In this document: positions 24,549 to 36,813 of the stretch, one piece after another
Layout: the number at the start of each line of letters is the position of its first letter
Position numbering within the stretch: the first letter of the stretch is position 1
NCBI GenBank assembly: GCA_028023455.1
Contig: JAQFVV010006294.1
Location: forward strand, 2,259,001 to 2,323,000
Direction: 5' to 3'
Length of the DNA: 64,000 bases
Source: Epiperipatus broadwayi
Taxonomy: Eukaryota; Onychophora; Udeonychophora; Euonychophora; Peripatidae
The notes under the pieces: generated by a model
The model's input: only the letters and a program-made list of their open reading frames with translations
What the model was told of the DNA's origin: nothing
The model's database searches: none
Position numbers and translations under genes: made by a program

Positions 24549-24592
24549 ACCAACTGATGAGTGCTGGTTCAGCACAAAATATGCATATTGGT
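24549..24592 (+). ncRNA. Hammerhead ribozyme-like motif in S5 (G12 mutated)
   Basis: Stem I ACCAA 24549-24553, CTGATGA 24554-24560, perfect 6-bp stem II GTGCTG/CAGCAC around GTT (24561-24575), then AAA where GAA is required (24576-24578), stem III ATA with a weakened partner, H17 A at 24587, and TTGGT 24588-24592. Everything fits the type I fold except the G12-to-A change, which should abolish cleavage. Confidence 0.65.
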
Positions 24593-25205
24593 GATCATTG
24601 ATCTTTTCTACATGTGTGTGATCATGTGTATCAGTAATATGAGATCGTGTAAATAGTTGAAAGGTGCTTGAAAATCTGAATTCAAATTCCCTATATTTAC
24701 AATTAGGCTCCAGATATATGAAGAGTGCCTATATATATTAGACCATAAATTTCCAGTATCTAGATGGTTTCTAAATATAATTCACATGGTAATAGCCAAA
24801 GCTTAAAAACATAAAATCTACAGTCTGACATCAAGGCAAACTCTATAGTTAAAAGATAAGTAATCCATATTTTATCCATAGAAGTTGCCTTGACAATGTA
24901 TTGTATATTCTATGGTCTATTAAGCTTTGGATATTATTATGTGAATATATATTGTAACTGACCAAATATACAACTCACATAAAAAATCACTTAAGAGCAA
25001 TCTGCATGTGTGTTCCACAAATGTCACATAACAACAATTTTTTCTTTTATAGCCGCTAAGATTAGCTAGTCACATGAGAATTGCAAATAATGACAAAATG
25101 CTACAAAATAATGAGCCATTATAATTTATTTACTAAAAGATAACACACATGATAGCATAAATTGACTGCCTGATCAATTTACAAACAAGTAAATATGTTT
25201 AATGA

Positions 25206-25868
25206 ATGATTAATTCAATAATTAGGTTTTCTCATGCAATAATTAAGTTTATGCACAGTTGTTATAAAAATATTGAAATATATTCTAATGAATTGTTAAA
25301 TGTTGGATATAATTATGATCATATTTATTATACTATTAAAAATGTTAATTCGAAATATAAATACAAAAATAAAAATAAGATTAATAATGATGTTAATTCT
25401 TCTGATAATAAAATTTGGATATCAATACCATATATTTCAAATCAACAGGCAAGTTTCAAAAAAAAAAATTATAAAGGTATATGTGACACCCTACATTAAA
25501 TAAATTAATAAATAACTGTAAAGATAAAATCTCATTTACAAATAAAAATTGTATCATTTATAAATGGATGTGTAGGTGTGGTAGTGGATATATAGGTGAG
25601 TCAATATGCACATTGGAGAAAAACAAAAGAGCACTTGTTGTTACTAAAAAGAGTTCAAAATACAAAACAAAATTCTAAAGATAATGATCATAATAAATCA
25701 TGTATATATGGTTTTGATTTCAATTATAATAATGTAAAAATATTGCAAACTGAAAAAAATAATAATAAAAGAAAAATCAAGGAAGCTATGTTAATATATA
25801 AATACAAGCAAGACTTAATCAATTGGCAGGCAACAAATGTTAAGATCATGAAATTATGGGAAAGTTGA
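25206..25868 (+). pseudogene. Penelope-like element fragment with GIY-YIG endonuclease
   Basis: Two adjacent open stretches (25206-25499 and 25596-25868) form a degenerate Penelope-like C-terminus. Between them, in another frame, CRCGSGYIGES (about 25570-25605) is the YIG part of the GIY-YIG fold. It is followed after a frameshift by KTKEHLLLLKR (the Glu-His segment). KILQTEKNNNKRKIKEAMLI (about 25736-25795) matches the conserved tail 'KIL..E....KR.iKEA..I' of Penelope endonucleases. At least two frameshifts or stops make it non-functional. The reverse transcriptase itself is missing. Confidence 0.7.
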
Positions 25869-25869
25869 C

Positions 25870-27660
25870 CTTTCAAAGTATTAGTTGACAAAGACTACAA
25901 GGATAGTTGAAAGCACTCTTAAGTGATGTTTATATTTTTTGTTCATTTTAACAAATTTTAATTACTGTATTTTCTAATATTTACTTATAAGTTTATGTTA
26001 TATAGATATAATAGTTTAAATGCTTCTTAACAGATATTACATAATTCTGAAAAGATATAAACTATGTGCATAGACTAATGATGACAAGAAATTATTATTA
26101 CAGTTTTAAGGTTAATAAATCTATAGAGGATACAATAAATTTATCAATTATTTAAATAACCAGACTACCATAAATGCTTTCAGGCTTTTATGCAGATAAG
26201 TGATTAAATGCTATATAAGCAAATGTAAGAGTCAACATCATCATTACATTATTTATTGATAGGAGCATGCTATAAGACAGGAATTTACATCTATCGTGTA
26301 TTAATGTTATAAGAGTGCCCAGCAGTTTCACAAATGGTATCATACAAGATATACAAAAACAAGGCAGATAATCTATGGTAGGAATTTCTATCTACTGCGT
26401 ACTACTGCTCTAAATAAAATAATAAATGAATAAAATACAGAAATTTTATATATAAACAAAACAACCCAAAATAAAGGTTACATTAGTTAATTTACATAAA
26501 TGCTCTCAATTATCCTTCCTCAAAACTGGAGGGTAGTTTGCTTAAAACTGTAATTTATTAAAAGACAAAAATATATTAATTTACTGTGTTTAAGCAGACT
26601 GCTTGAATTCTTTTTAGAGTTCATTAAATCACAGATTTAAATTGTAGTTTATATTTTTGATAAAATGAAATGACTGAAGACAATAAATCATTAAAAGCAT
26701 GGCCAGAGATTGTGATAATAAATTTAAATTACTTTATATAAAATTATTTCCAACTAACTTGGGGCATGATAAAGAGAACAAAACAACTATCTCTTACTAT
26801 ATCGATTATAAACAGATTTAACAAATAATTATTTGACTAAAACATTTTTATTAAAGAGAAGATAAATAATAGTATAGTTCATACCTATTCCTTTCAACAT
26901 TGAAAGTTCATGTTCAATCTTTAGGAATTGGTTTATCTTGGCAGACTTTATTTGTTGAACCATAACTATGGAGGCGATAGGTTTTAATTATAATTCAAAA
27001 TTAACTAGGTAGATTCAGTGGTAGCTTATTCTTTAATTATGGCTGGTTTTTCCTTATAGTTTTGAACATTAGAAGTGTGTGTGTATAAAACATATGTATT
27101 GAAGTAATGGATCTGGAAGTCTGATCCATGCTTCACAGCCTTCTATAAACTTACCATTATTGTAAACCTGGGTTAAGTTTATATCCAAGTATCAACAGGG
27201 TTTTGCATTAAATATAAAATTAACGTGTTTCATTTTGTACATTTAACAGTTATTAAATATAGCTATTTACTTTAAACTATTTCTTTTAAAATAAAATTCT
27301 GTTTAAGATTAAATTGTTATTAAAATTACCTTTTCAAAATTTATTAATCAAACATATATATATATATACAGAAGCATATATATATGATTAGATGCAAAAT
27401 TCTGTTGAATTAAAATGTTATTTTATTAAAAGAAATAATAAGATATTTTTCTTTTAATTTTTGTTAAAATATGGCATATGATTTTATTTTAAGATAAGCC
27501 TGCTAGCATTTCTAAAGGAATGGCATGTTCAATTAGTTAGTCCATTCAAGGCAAATTAAAGATGGCCTTTTTAATTAAATCAAATTCAAAGTTAAATGCA
27601 GAAATTGATAATAAGAAATTAAAGTTTATTTTTGGCAAAAAGTTACTTCGAAACAAAGAA
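25870..27660. other. Unassigned A+T-rich DNA
   Basis: Short AT microsatellites (about 27353-27385) and one slightly GC-richer part at 26880-27200. I recognise neither a gene nor a repeat. Part of 25870-26470 could be the 3' untranslated end of the preceding Penelope-like element. Confidence 0.4.
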
Positions 27661-27661
27661 G

Positions 27662-28042
27662 TGTAGGGGGCTTATCAAGATCTAAAATCATACGCAAAAC
27701 AATAGAAAGAGTATCTCCAGAAAGATATAAAAGGAGAGGAGAACAAAAGATTATTATTCGGATTGTTGGCGTTCAAGAATTCTTTTTCTGGTTCTTCGAT
27801 TCAGACTTTTGGCATTCAAGAATTCATTCAGATTTGGTTCTTCTATTGAGATTCTGTGACTGATTCATTCAGATTTTGTTCATTAAATTATTCTGATTTT
27901 GTGCTTGAAGATTTATTCAGATCTTGTGCTTTGATGATTCAGCATTTTGTGCTTTAAGTGATCCTCCTAGGTTGCTCTGAAAATAAAGGCGGAAAACAAT
28001 GAGTACTAATTTTGTGGGAAATTCCTGTTCTAAGTTCCAACA
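27662..28042 (+). repeat. Candidate LTR (TGTAGGGGG...CCAACA) with TATA box and polyadenylation signal
   Basis: The 381-bp segment has TG...CA ends, TATAAAAGG at 27726-27734 and AATAAA at 27982-27987. In between are several imperfect GATTCATTCAGATTTTGTGCT-type repeats. Right after the end comes TGCGACCTG (28043-28051), similar to a TGGCGACC-type primer-binding site lacking one G. No second LTR is in the window, so it may be the 5' remnant of an LTR element. Low-to-moderate certainty. Confidence 0.4.
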
Positions 28043-28143
28043 TGCGACCTGTTAAAAGTTCTATTAATTTGGTGAACTTGACCATGTACGGCAGCTAGGC
28101 TCATCAGCTTTGCCTGCCGTTGGGGTTCTAAATCCATCAAAAT

Positions 28144-28330
28144 GCCATTAACATGTCAAACCAATAGTAAACCCAAACTGTGAGCCGTGTGTGTGCCCTT
28201 TGTGTAAAAATGCTGCATATTTCAAATTCCTTTGTCTGGACAAATCACTCTATGTATGTAATCAAGCCATGGACATTGAGGGAACTGGACCAAAGGAACA
28301 AGGACTAGTAACTTTATATATCTCCTCATG
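28144..28330 (+). CDS. Short cysteine-rich frame, unrecognised
   Basis: An open stretch without an obvious start reads PNCEPCVCPLCKNAAYFK, followed by ...FLCLD, SLYVCNQAM and a stop at about 28328. Five closely spaced Cys and a sixth further on look like a small zinc-binding module. It lies in CpG-retaining DNA just downstream of the candidate LTR, so it may be a gag-like or captured fragment, or an isolated exon. I do not recognise the family. Confidence 0.3.
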
Positions 28331-30960
28331 AACTATTACTTTACCTTTTTAGAAATACCTTTCGCTAATTATTTTGTTAATTTATATTTATTATATAACT
28401 TTTTCTCTTATTAGATTAATATTAGATTTATATGTATCTGTCGTTTGATCATCTATTTTATATTTAAATTTTTCCCTTCGCTATTCCTCATTTTGGTGTG
28501 TTATACAAATGCTTTCTTGTTGCATTGCGGTGAAAATTATTTTCATTTAAAAATATTTCCAATTTAAAATAATATCTGTAATTTAAATACTAGTTAAGTT
28601 TCCTTTTGTTTGCCAACATGATCTCCTCGATAATGCTTACTTGGTTCGCTTTTAGTTCCATAGTTAAATATTAGTTATTGTAGATGTCTTTAAATATTTT
28701 AAAATTGTTTATAAAGCACAAAGCAATGAAAGAATGCTTTGTGAAAGAGTTATTTTAATTTTGCTTTATCGAGGGGACACGAGTTAATAATTTTATTTAA
28801 ATTGGGAAAGTAATACTTAGACCACAAAATATTACGTAATTTCCATCCACCTCATTGTAAAAATTATTAATCAGTAATCAATTGGGGAATAGTGGAGATA
28901 GTTAAAACATTTCTAATATTTTAAAATTACGTTTATTAAAATATATTATTTAAACTAAAAAGCTTAAGTCTTCTAATGTTATTTCAACTTTTTATTAGCT
29001 TAACCTTTTATATTACGTGTCCAATGATCCAGGCATGCACCAACACTCAACTCATGTTATATTATGTGCACATTTAACTTAATTAGTTCTGTAAGTATTC
29101 TAGTCCATTGTCTCTTTCTGATGCTAAGCTGTGGGCCAGGGTTATAAAATAATTTATTTGTGTCTCGGATATGTTGTTGTTTTGTGATTAGACTTGAAAA
29201 TAGATGAATAGGGCAGAGGCCTTAGTATTCTTGATTTTTATATTTCACATATGAATGGCCTCAAGGTACTTTCACCTAGTATTCGAACTGGGTTAAACCA
29301 ATATACATCATTCGACCGGCACAGTATCAAATACAACATTCAAGATGTTTTTCCATTAGTTGACAACTTTCTTTTATAGACTCAACAATGGACTACAGCT
29401 TGCATTCCACCAGCTATCCAGAATGAAATAGATAGCTGTTTCTCTACTCCTGCATAGTGTTGGAACCAAAATATAAGAATAAATACAGTTATGAGAAGCT
29501 AACTGAAATGAGCATAATGACTAATGCACATAGCAGAATAACACAAGAATCATAATAATAAATTGGCTTATGATACCTATTTATACCTTTTTTTGATCTG
29601 CTTATTAGCAAAAATAGGATAAATCTGTAATCATTTGAAACCTTTGATCTATTGCTTGTAGATAATGTTTAACCTCCATTTTGATCCACAGTTTGATTTA
29701 TCCAATCATACCTTTATCTTTAAAAGAGATTAATAAAATAGCTTAAATTACATCAGATATTTATCTCCCTACTTAATTAATCTGTTTACAAGCATTTTTA
29801 TTGCTTTTCTAAGAATTTCATTTCCACATTGTAATTGTTAATAAAGAAACACATTTTGTCCTGTTTCTTACTATCCACTTATGGTATTGGTAATGGCAAA
29901 CATGAATTCCTCTAAAAATATCTTATAGACCTTAGGGAAGAGTCTACTTCTTTCCTTACAGCATGTTTTTTTAAAGCAGTCAACATAGTATTTTAACAAA
30001 CTTTAGTATTTATCTTGATCTGATTACATAATTTCAATTCTTTTAACTCGTTTAGTTAAAGTTTTCTAACTACCCATGGTAAATAGTCCTTTTGTAGATA
30101 CAATCAATATAAGTGTAGAATTGGATGAAGTACTGAAAAACTTTAAAATAGTCAGCAAGTAAACTGTTTCAATCAGCATTTTCTCCTATCTTCATAAAAT
30201 CAATCAGTGCTGATTTTTTAAGGTAAGACTGTTGTCTTTTTTGTCAGACCTATTTATATTTCACAATATGTTTTAACACCTAGTTGTAATCAAGTCTGTA
30301 TTTATTTATATCAGAATGTTGATCAAAAAACATCTTTATCATGATTGAATGATTTGATTTAATATATATTTTTCTCAAATGTTTTTTTGATAAAAAAATT
30401 TTTTATTCCTTAAATATATAAAAAATAGATTTTTATTTTTATTTATAGTAAACAAAAAAAAAAACAATCTTGATCAACTTCTAAAAAACTTTTTCTAACT
30501 TTCTTAATTTTGGTCTCTTATAATTTTTAATACTATATTTAGATTTGCCATTCAATCTATTACAAATTATTTCTTTAAATCCCCTAACCATTAGGTAATC
30601 AGAAAGAATTACAAATACAATACATTTTCATAAACTATGCAATTCATATTCATTTGCATGCATTGAAATTTAAGTAAATTATCTAATTTCTCTTTCAATA
30701 ATTTATTTAATTTTTCCTTCTTTCCTTTCATCATACAAGTTTTACATATATCAAAATTGGAAAAGAATAAAAGTCCTTATGCTGCTGTTCCACAAAATAA
30801 TAATCAGAAAATAATAATAAATTCTTTACAACAGCTATACAATCAATAATAATTTTATACATTAAAGGCCTTTGTCGGCACCAAAGATCAAATGTTACTA
30901 ATCCTAAAACTATTAACAAGATATTTTTCAATTCTTAAAAATCTATAGTGAATGATAAAA
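28330..30960. other. Unassigned region; CpG-retaining up to about 29350
   Basis: CpGs continue to about 29350 and then vanish. A 9-bp perfect hairpin CACAAAGCA/TGCTTTGTG with a 9-nt loop sits at about 28716-28742. No coding pattern was found. Confidence 0.4.
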
Positions 30961-31450
30961 TTTTTGAGAATAATAATGGTAATAATGAATCAAATAAGAA
31001 ATGAATTAAACTTTCATATTATCCTAAGATTTATAATACATTAAGATATAACAAAAATTATATTGAGAAGAATATAAATATTGGCTGGTCAAATAGTAAA
31101 AATCTCCATCAATTAATAGGTAGGTTAAGCAATGATATATGGTACAAAAAAGGAATTGTATATAAAATTACATGAAAAATTTCTAAAATGATTTACTTTG
31201 GGCATACTGGAAAACAATTAGAGATAAGAGCCAAAGAACATAATGCACTTAATAAAAGAGATGATAAATCTGCATTATATATTCATTATTTGAAATATGG
31301 GCATAGAATAGATGCTGCAAAAGAGTATTAAATATTTAAATTACATCCAAGATCCAAAAAAAAGACAAATATATGAAACATACTATATCAAAAATAGTGT
31401 AATTTTACGAAGATTTACAAGACTTCTATAAATATGGTTAACAATTGGTC
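30960..31450 (+). pseudogene. Second Penelope-like GIY-YIG fragment
   Basis: From about 31151 the frame reads GIVYKIT, stop, KISKMIYFGHTGKQLEIRAKEHNA, then ALYIHYLKYGHRID. These are the GIY, YxG-R (catalytic Arg) and E-H segments of a GIY-YIG nuclease, with the spacing typical of Penelope-like elements. Upstream, SYYPKIYNTLRYNKNY fits the RT thumb/linker. In-frame stops and a frameshift near 31330 show decay. It differs clearly from the copy at 25.2-25.9 kb, so at least two Penelope-like lineages are present. Confidence 0.7.
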
Positions 31451-31815
31451 GATTAAAAATGAATAGAAAATTATATAAGATGATATATATATAATTGTAT
31501 ATAAAAATGCATGTAATATTTATTTAATGTGTTGTTATGATATAGTCAATTATTTTGTAATTACTGAATTTATATATGAGGGTTTTGATTTGTTTTAATA
31601 AATTTATATTATTATTGTTTGTTTTAATTCCATTATTGAACATCAGATGATTTTATGTCTGAAATAATTTGTCAACATTAAATAGATTAGTAACATTTGA
31701 AAAGGGCACCAAAGCAGGTCCTGAAAAAGGCTTTTAATGTATAAAATTATTATTGATTATATAACTGTTATAAAGAATTTATTATTTCCTGATTAAGTTT
31801 TACAAAGTACATTTT

Positions 31816-32366
31816 GAAACAGGTAAAACTCTCCATACAGTATTGCCACTCAATGCAAGCCAGAGTAATCAATGGATGCCAGAAGGCTGGTACATAAAAT
31901 CCCCATCTAGTGTCTACTCATCCAATATCCCCAGACTAGTTTCTGGCTTGTGGCCTTTGTCAGTGAGAAGCCTTGGATCTGAGAGCACTGTACCTAGAAC
32001 TTAGGATCTAATGCAATCCTCCAGCAGCCACCTTTTATCTCTACTTAACTACAAAACTATGAGTCTCAAATTGAAAACACAATAATATTTTCAATACAAA
32101 CTCTTTAGCTTATATAGCCATATAGGTCTGAACCCAGTTCAGTACCTATATATTTTGGTGTCTTTGGTTTTTTAATAACCATAGCCACCACTATCCTATT
32201 AGGCAGGATTGGTTTTAAGCTAATAAACATCACATGATCACCATTTTTTATGCTTGTTTATAACTATTATTAAAACAAGCAAAACTTTCCATACAGTATT
32301 GCCTGTTTTAATAACAGTTATAAGCAAGAATAAGAAATGGTGGTCATGTAATGTTTATTGGCTTAA
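31816..32366. mobile_element. F-family copy 3 (opposite permutation)
   Basis: 31816-32212 is a minus-oriented arm, including a decayed ribozyme with CTGACAA for CTGATGA. It joins through the family's junction (GGATTGGT|TTTAAGC) to a short palindrome 32213-32366 made of both copies of the terminal region. A perfect 11-bp repeat AAGTACATTTT flanks the element (31805-31815 and 32367-32377). The ends are the same two family ends as in F1 and F2, but in mirrored orientation. Confidence 0.85.
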
Positions 32367-33186
32367 AAGTACATTTTGTTTACAAAATATCTGATAGTAT
32401 TATAAAATCTATAGACTAATTTTCTTTTATTAAACATTTGATAATATGATTAACTCTATAGATTTATCTTCCTTTACTTTCTTAAACCAGTGTACTTAAT
32501 GTTACATACATATTATATCTAGTATATTCGCACGCACACATACAGCAATATATAAATTTATTAATCAGATCTGTCATGTTTTTTTTTTAAACTTTTTGAT
32601 CATGACGTTTTGTAAAGTAACTAATTCGATCTGCAATCAAATTTGTTGTGTTCCATTACATATCACTGGCTTTTTAATATTAATGAAAGCTAAAATAAAA
32701 AGCAAGCAAATATATTTTATAATTTTATTAACAATAAAAAAAAAAATTACTCTTTCTAGGCAGATCAAGAGAGATGGAAGCATTTTGACGTTTGCTAAAA
32801 AAAAAAATTATTGTAGAAGAATTGCTTATTTCAACTTATCAGTTTAAATCTGTATTAATTTAAGTATGATAATTCAAATCATTTTCTGATAAGTATATAT
32901 AAGCCTACTAATATTAACTTAGTTTTATTACTCAAAGAATTAAAGCTTTTGTTAAAGAGAGGTAAAAATTATACAATTATCTTGACATGTGACATGAATA
33001 CAAACTTTTCTAAGAAAGTGCAGAAGATTATATCGTTTTGTGATTTAAATATAAACTTTTTAACCACTTAAAAGACTATATTCAATAAGAAATTAGTTAT
33101 AGTAAAGTAGTAGTTTCTTGTGTTGTCTATGTATGTGATAATTTGGGCTCAAATTATATTTTTACTCCAAATTGTGAAATTCAAAG

Positions 33187-33320
33187 TTGAACCACTAAAC
33201 ATCACATGATCACTATTTCTTATGCTAGCACATTGCTGTTCTTAAAACAGGCAAAACCATACATTGATTACTCTGGTTGGCACTGAGTGGCACTACTGTA
33301 TGGAGAGTTTTGCTTGTTTT
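33187..33320. mobile_element. F-family copy 4 (minimal, 134 bp)
   Basis: TTGAACCACTAAACATCACATG at the left end and AGAGTTTTGCTTGTTTT at the right are the two standard family ends. The interior keeps only a small palindrome (GCAAAACCATACA with TGTATGGAGAGTTTTGC) and no ribozyme. It is flanked by a perfect 10-bp repeat AAATTCAAAG (33177-33186 and 33321-33330). Confidence 0.85.
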
Positions 33321-33689
33321 AAATTCAAAGTTGCTGATCATTATGCTACAACTTTATGTTTTAAAAAAATTTGATTGATTTTGATGGAAAAAACATTTAT
33401 GCATCATGAAATAAATTAATTAACGATAATTTGCATAGGTCTGTTTCAAAATATTATTAAGCATAATATTTGAACACAATTCAAATTGTTTTGAAAATAA
33501 TAATGATTTGTGTAATAAATTCATTGAAGTAGGTTATTTAAAAATGTAAGAAAAATTCTAATGTTGGCTTAATAAAATATTGATTCAGTAACAAAATTTT
33601 AAATACTATTGTTAAAAAAATCTATCTGGGACAAATATAAAAGGAATAAAAATAATAATTTCTTTCTTAATGAATATAAAATCATAATT

Positions 33690-34040
33690 CAATAAATACA
33701 ATAAAAATTGAGAAAAATGATGAACATTTTCAAAATTCCAATGAAGATAATATGAGAAGAATTTAGAAAGAGGTTAAATTTTATTATATGAAGAGAGAAA
33801 AAATCTAAGGAAGATTTGAACTTGCCTAAAAATTTTAACTCTTAATTATTCTTCATTGCTGGTGAATAGATTTTGCTTTAATTCCACAAATAAAATAAAT
33901 AATTTAAGAAAAATTTGATTGTTGATAATCCAGAATACGCTTTTAAAACTTTTATGGTTAGCTGTCAAGAAAAAATATTTTTCTATTAAAAAAATTTAAG
34001 GAATCAAATTTTATGCCGAGATTGATGGTGAGTAATTTCA
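33690..34040 (+). pseudogene. Possible Penelope-like N-terminal fragment
   Basis: Around 33830-33910 one frame reads KILTLNYSSLLVNRFCFNST without stops. It resembles the 'LS...L...E..LL.kGL.F.P' block that precedes the RT in Penelope-like proteins. A later stretch, DNPEYAFKTF, is also compatible. The evidence is pattern-level only. Confidence 0.35.
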
Positions 34041-34433
34041 TTCAATAATAAATTATATAAACTGCTATGATCAAAAAGATTAAAACTAACTTATAGTTCC
34101 TGCCAAAAAGTTTAATATACTTTCATTTAATTACAGATAAAAATATCGTTTTAAACTAAGCATTGCCAAGAAACATTAAAATAAAAGTTATTTATTAATG
34201 TCTATTAACCAAATATCTAGAGCAATTAGTTTAAATTATTTTCTTTGTTCTTTTATCTTTGCTTTTATTTTTCAAGTAACATAAGAATCAATAATTGTTT
34301 CTAGAAACTTTAAGTAATAACTGGAAATAGTAATGTAAACAAAATGTGACAACAGAGACAGTGATGTGATGCACTGTGACTTCTCCTTATATGGAGTCAG
34401 GAATCTCTCAGCGACTATGCCCAGAGAAACCTG

Positions 34434-34618
34434 TTAGGCAGACAACTCTTCATACAGTAGTGCCACCCAGTGCAAACCAGAGCAATCAATGGAGGCAAGA
34501 AGGTTTATAATTACTTTGTCTTGCACTAGGTGATACTAATGTATGGAGAATTTTGCCTCTGTTATAACAGCTTGTGTAAGCATAGGGAACAGTGATCATG
34601 TGATGTTTAGTGATTCAA
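34434..34618. mobile_element. F-family copy 5 (internally deleted)
   Basis: Left: CAACTCTTCATACAGTAGTG and AGCAATCAATGGA, as in other F arms. Right: TGTATGGAGAATTTTGCCTC, then the terminal region ending GATCATGTGATGTTTAGTG. The two halves form a short inverted pair with most of the arm, including the ribozyme, deleted. No flanking repeat was recognised. Confidence 0.75.
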
Positions 34619-35245
34619 AACATTGTAACTGAAAATAAAATGATCTACATAATAAAATTATAACTTACTAATTATAGAAATTTGACCATCCTTCACTTTT
34701 CAGTGAGTTATTTAGAAAATCTTTTTTTATCTCTTATTTTACATCACTATCATCATTTTTAACCATTGCTAATCCATTGCAGGATAAAGATTTCTTTGAG
34801 TTTAATTTATGCCCTCTTTTTTCTCTGTAACCTAGGATTTTTTTTTTACTTCATATATGGTCTCTTCCTAGATCTCTTTCAATCTCTCATAAAGTAATTT
34901 ATAACTTAAATTACACATTTGCTGTTATTTCTTCTAATGACATATTCATTTGAGCTTCATTTTAGCCTTGTAATTTTTTTGTTTGATTTTTCCTAGTTTG
35001 TAGTCTCTGTATTACTCTTCTACTATACCAGATACATAAATTAGCATGGATAAAACAACATTACACATGTATTCATTCTTAAATATTTATAGAATAGATA
35101 ATTATAATACCAAATAAATATCTAATATTATATGGAAAAATTTTTTGAACCACAATAGTCAAAGAAGTGAAAATAAAATCAATTGGGACATTTAAAGCAA
35201 TATAATAATCATCAATCTAGAAATAAACAAAAAACATAAGAACTA

Positions 35246-35269
35246 TATATGTGTGTGTGTGTGTGTGCT
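35246..35269 (+). repeat. (TG)n microsatellite
   Basis: An ATATATGTGTGTGTGTGTG dinucleotide tract about 24 bp long. Confidence 0.9.
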
Positions 35270-35775
35270 GTTAGTTGAAAGTAGGTCATTTGATTCCTCC
35301 TTGAAGGACTTAAAAAAACCATGCAAGGCAAATTCCTAATGTCCACTCCATACATTCTTTTCATTGCAGCTGTTATTACCATGTGATTATTTATATAGTA
35401 TATGAATATTGATGGTCTGGTCACCAACATGCATTAGCTATTGTGGTAAGTTTATTGGCTTTTTACCTCTGAGTTTAAGATTAAGAAGGACCTTGGTCAA
35501 TCAGTTGAGTTTTTTTGAAGGCAGAATGAATGTGTAGGTGAATGAATTGGGGTTTTTTTTGTTAATATATATTTACAATCATGACAGACAGAAATAAACT
35601 GTGGTCCTTAATCCCAGGAGATTGTAAAATTACCAGCCAAGGCAGTAGTTGGTGAGTGAAGGCCAAAAGTGCTAAGAATCTCCTGGTTGCTGACTAAGGC
35701 TGCCATTTGATGCCAACATTTTATTTAGGTACTTACAATCACATATTATTTTCAAGTGAAGAAAGATTGTAAGAA

Positions 35776-36268
35776 TTGGAAGAAGAACTGTCTCATATTA
35801 AAAGGGACATTATTGGATTTTGTAAAATTAGAAGAAATGGTGAAGATATGATTGATTTAAAAAATGGGCATGTACTGTACTACAGAGGCACTAACATTGG
35901 AAGTACAAATGAAGTAGGATTCATTAAAAATAAAAAGTGGAAGTATAACATTGATTAATAGTGTATCAGACAGAGTGGCAAGATTAGTTATTCAATTGAA
36001 TAGCAGATATCAAATGCTGATAATTCAGGTTTGTGCCTCAACTAGTTCTCAATGTGATGCTGAAATAAAAGAATTTTATATGGATGTACAAAAGACTTTT
36101 GAACAGACAAAACAATGTTTTAAAGTTATCATGGAAGACTTTAATGCTAAAATTGGTGCTAAACAATTGAAAGATAAAAATGCTGTAGGTAAATTTGGTT
36201 ATGGTGATACAAATGAGAAAGGTAATAGACTTGTGGATTTTGCAGAAAAAGAAAACTTTATATTATGA
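35776..36268 (+). pseudogene. Endonuclease (APE-like) domain of the RTE-like LINE
   Basis: Two frames, 35776-35958 (60 codons) and 35951-36268 (105 codons), overlap at a frameshift near 35955. Together they span most of the EN domain: IGFCKIRRNGEDM (the CEIRR-type Glu motif), SDRVARLVIQL, IIQVCASTSS (normally QVYAPTS) and DFNAKIG. The encoded nuclease would nick target DNA to prime reverse transcription. The break and the altered DFNAKIG context make it inactive. Confidence 0.75.
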
Positions 36269-36813
36269 ATTCTTTTTTTTTTGTTTGAGAAAAATGCTAA
36301 ATGGAAATAGTCATGGAAGCATCCAAATAAAGGTACAGCAAGATTCGATTATATTTTGATTAACAACAAATATGTATTTCAAGATTGCAATGGTTTTAAT
36401 AAATTTAACACAGGAAGTGGTCATCAATTATTGCGATATAAGATACATGTTAATGCAAAACTAGAGAGACAAAAATTATTAGGGAAAGTAATATTTAGTT
36501 GATATTCCTAATCTTCAGAAACATTCCAATGAATTTAAATTAAAACTTGCAAATCGTTTTCGAATATTAATAGATTTTGAATATGATTCAAATTTGAATG
36601 AATTCAATATGAAGATAACTGATTCACTTTTAAAAACTGCAACTAAGAGAATTGATACAAAAAAAGCAGCAACTTATCAGTAAAATGTCTATTGAGATAT
36701 ATTTATGAAAAAGGAAGGAATATGAAAATATATAGAAATGATGCACATAAGAAGGATTAAATATCTCAAATTTTGTAAAATGGTGCAAAAAAAGAGTTGT
36801 TAATGGTATAAGA

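Larger units (their letters stand above)
23850..24692. mobile_element. Inverted S-family pair (S4 minus, S5 plus)
   Basis: Left arm 23850-24222 and right arm 24311-24692 are diverged reverse complements (about 80-85% by eye) around an 88-bp spacer. Shared blocks include the TGTACATGAGGGGTCAGAGTG region, CAACATGGGCATGACAACAA, the ribozyme-like region and the terminal TTCAAATTCCC. Conserved terminal sequence continues outside both arms. No target duplication was recognised. Confidence 0.8.

Noticed and set aside
28105-28145. tRNA-like B box GGTTCTAAATCC and CTGATGA on the minus strand
   Set aside because: One base too long for a B box, no cloverleaf, and the CTGATGA lacks a GAAA partner.
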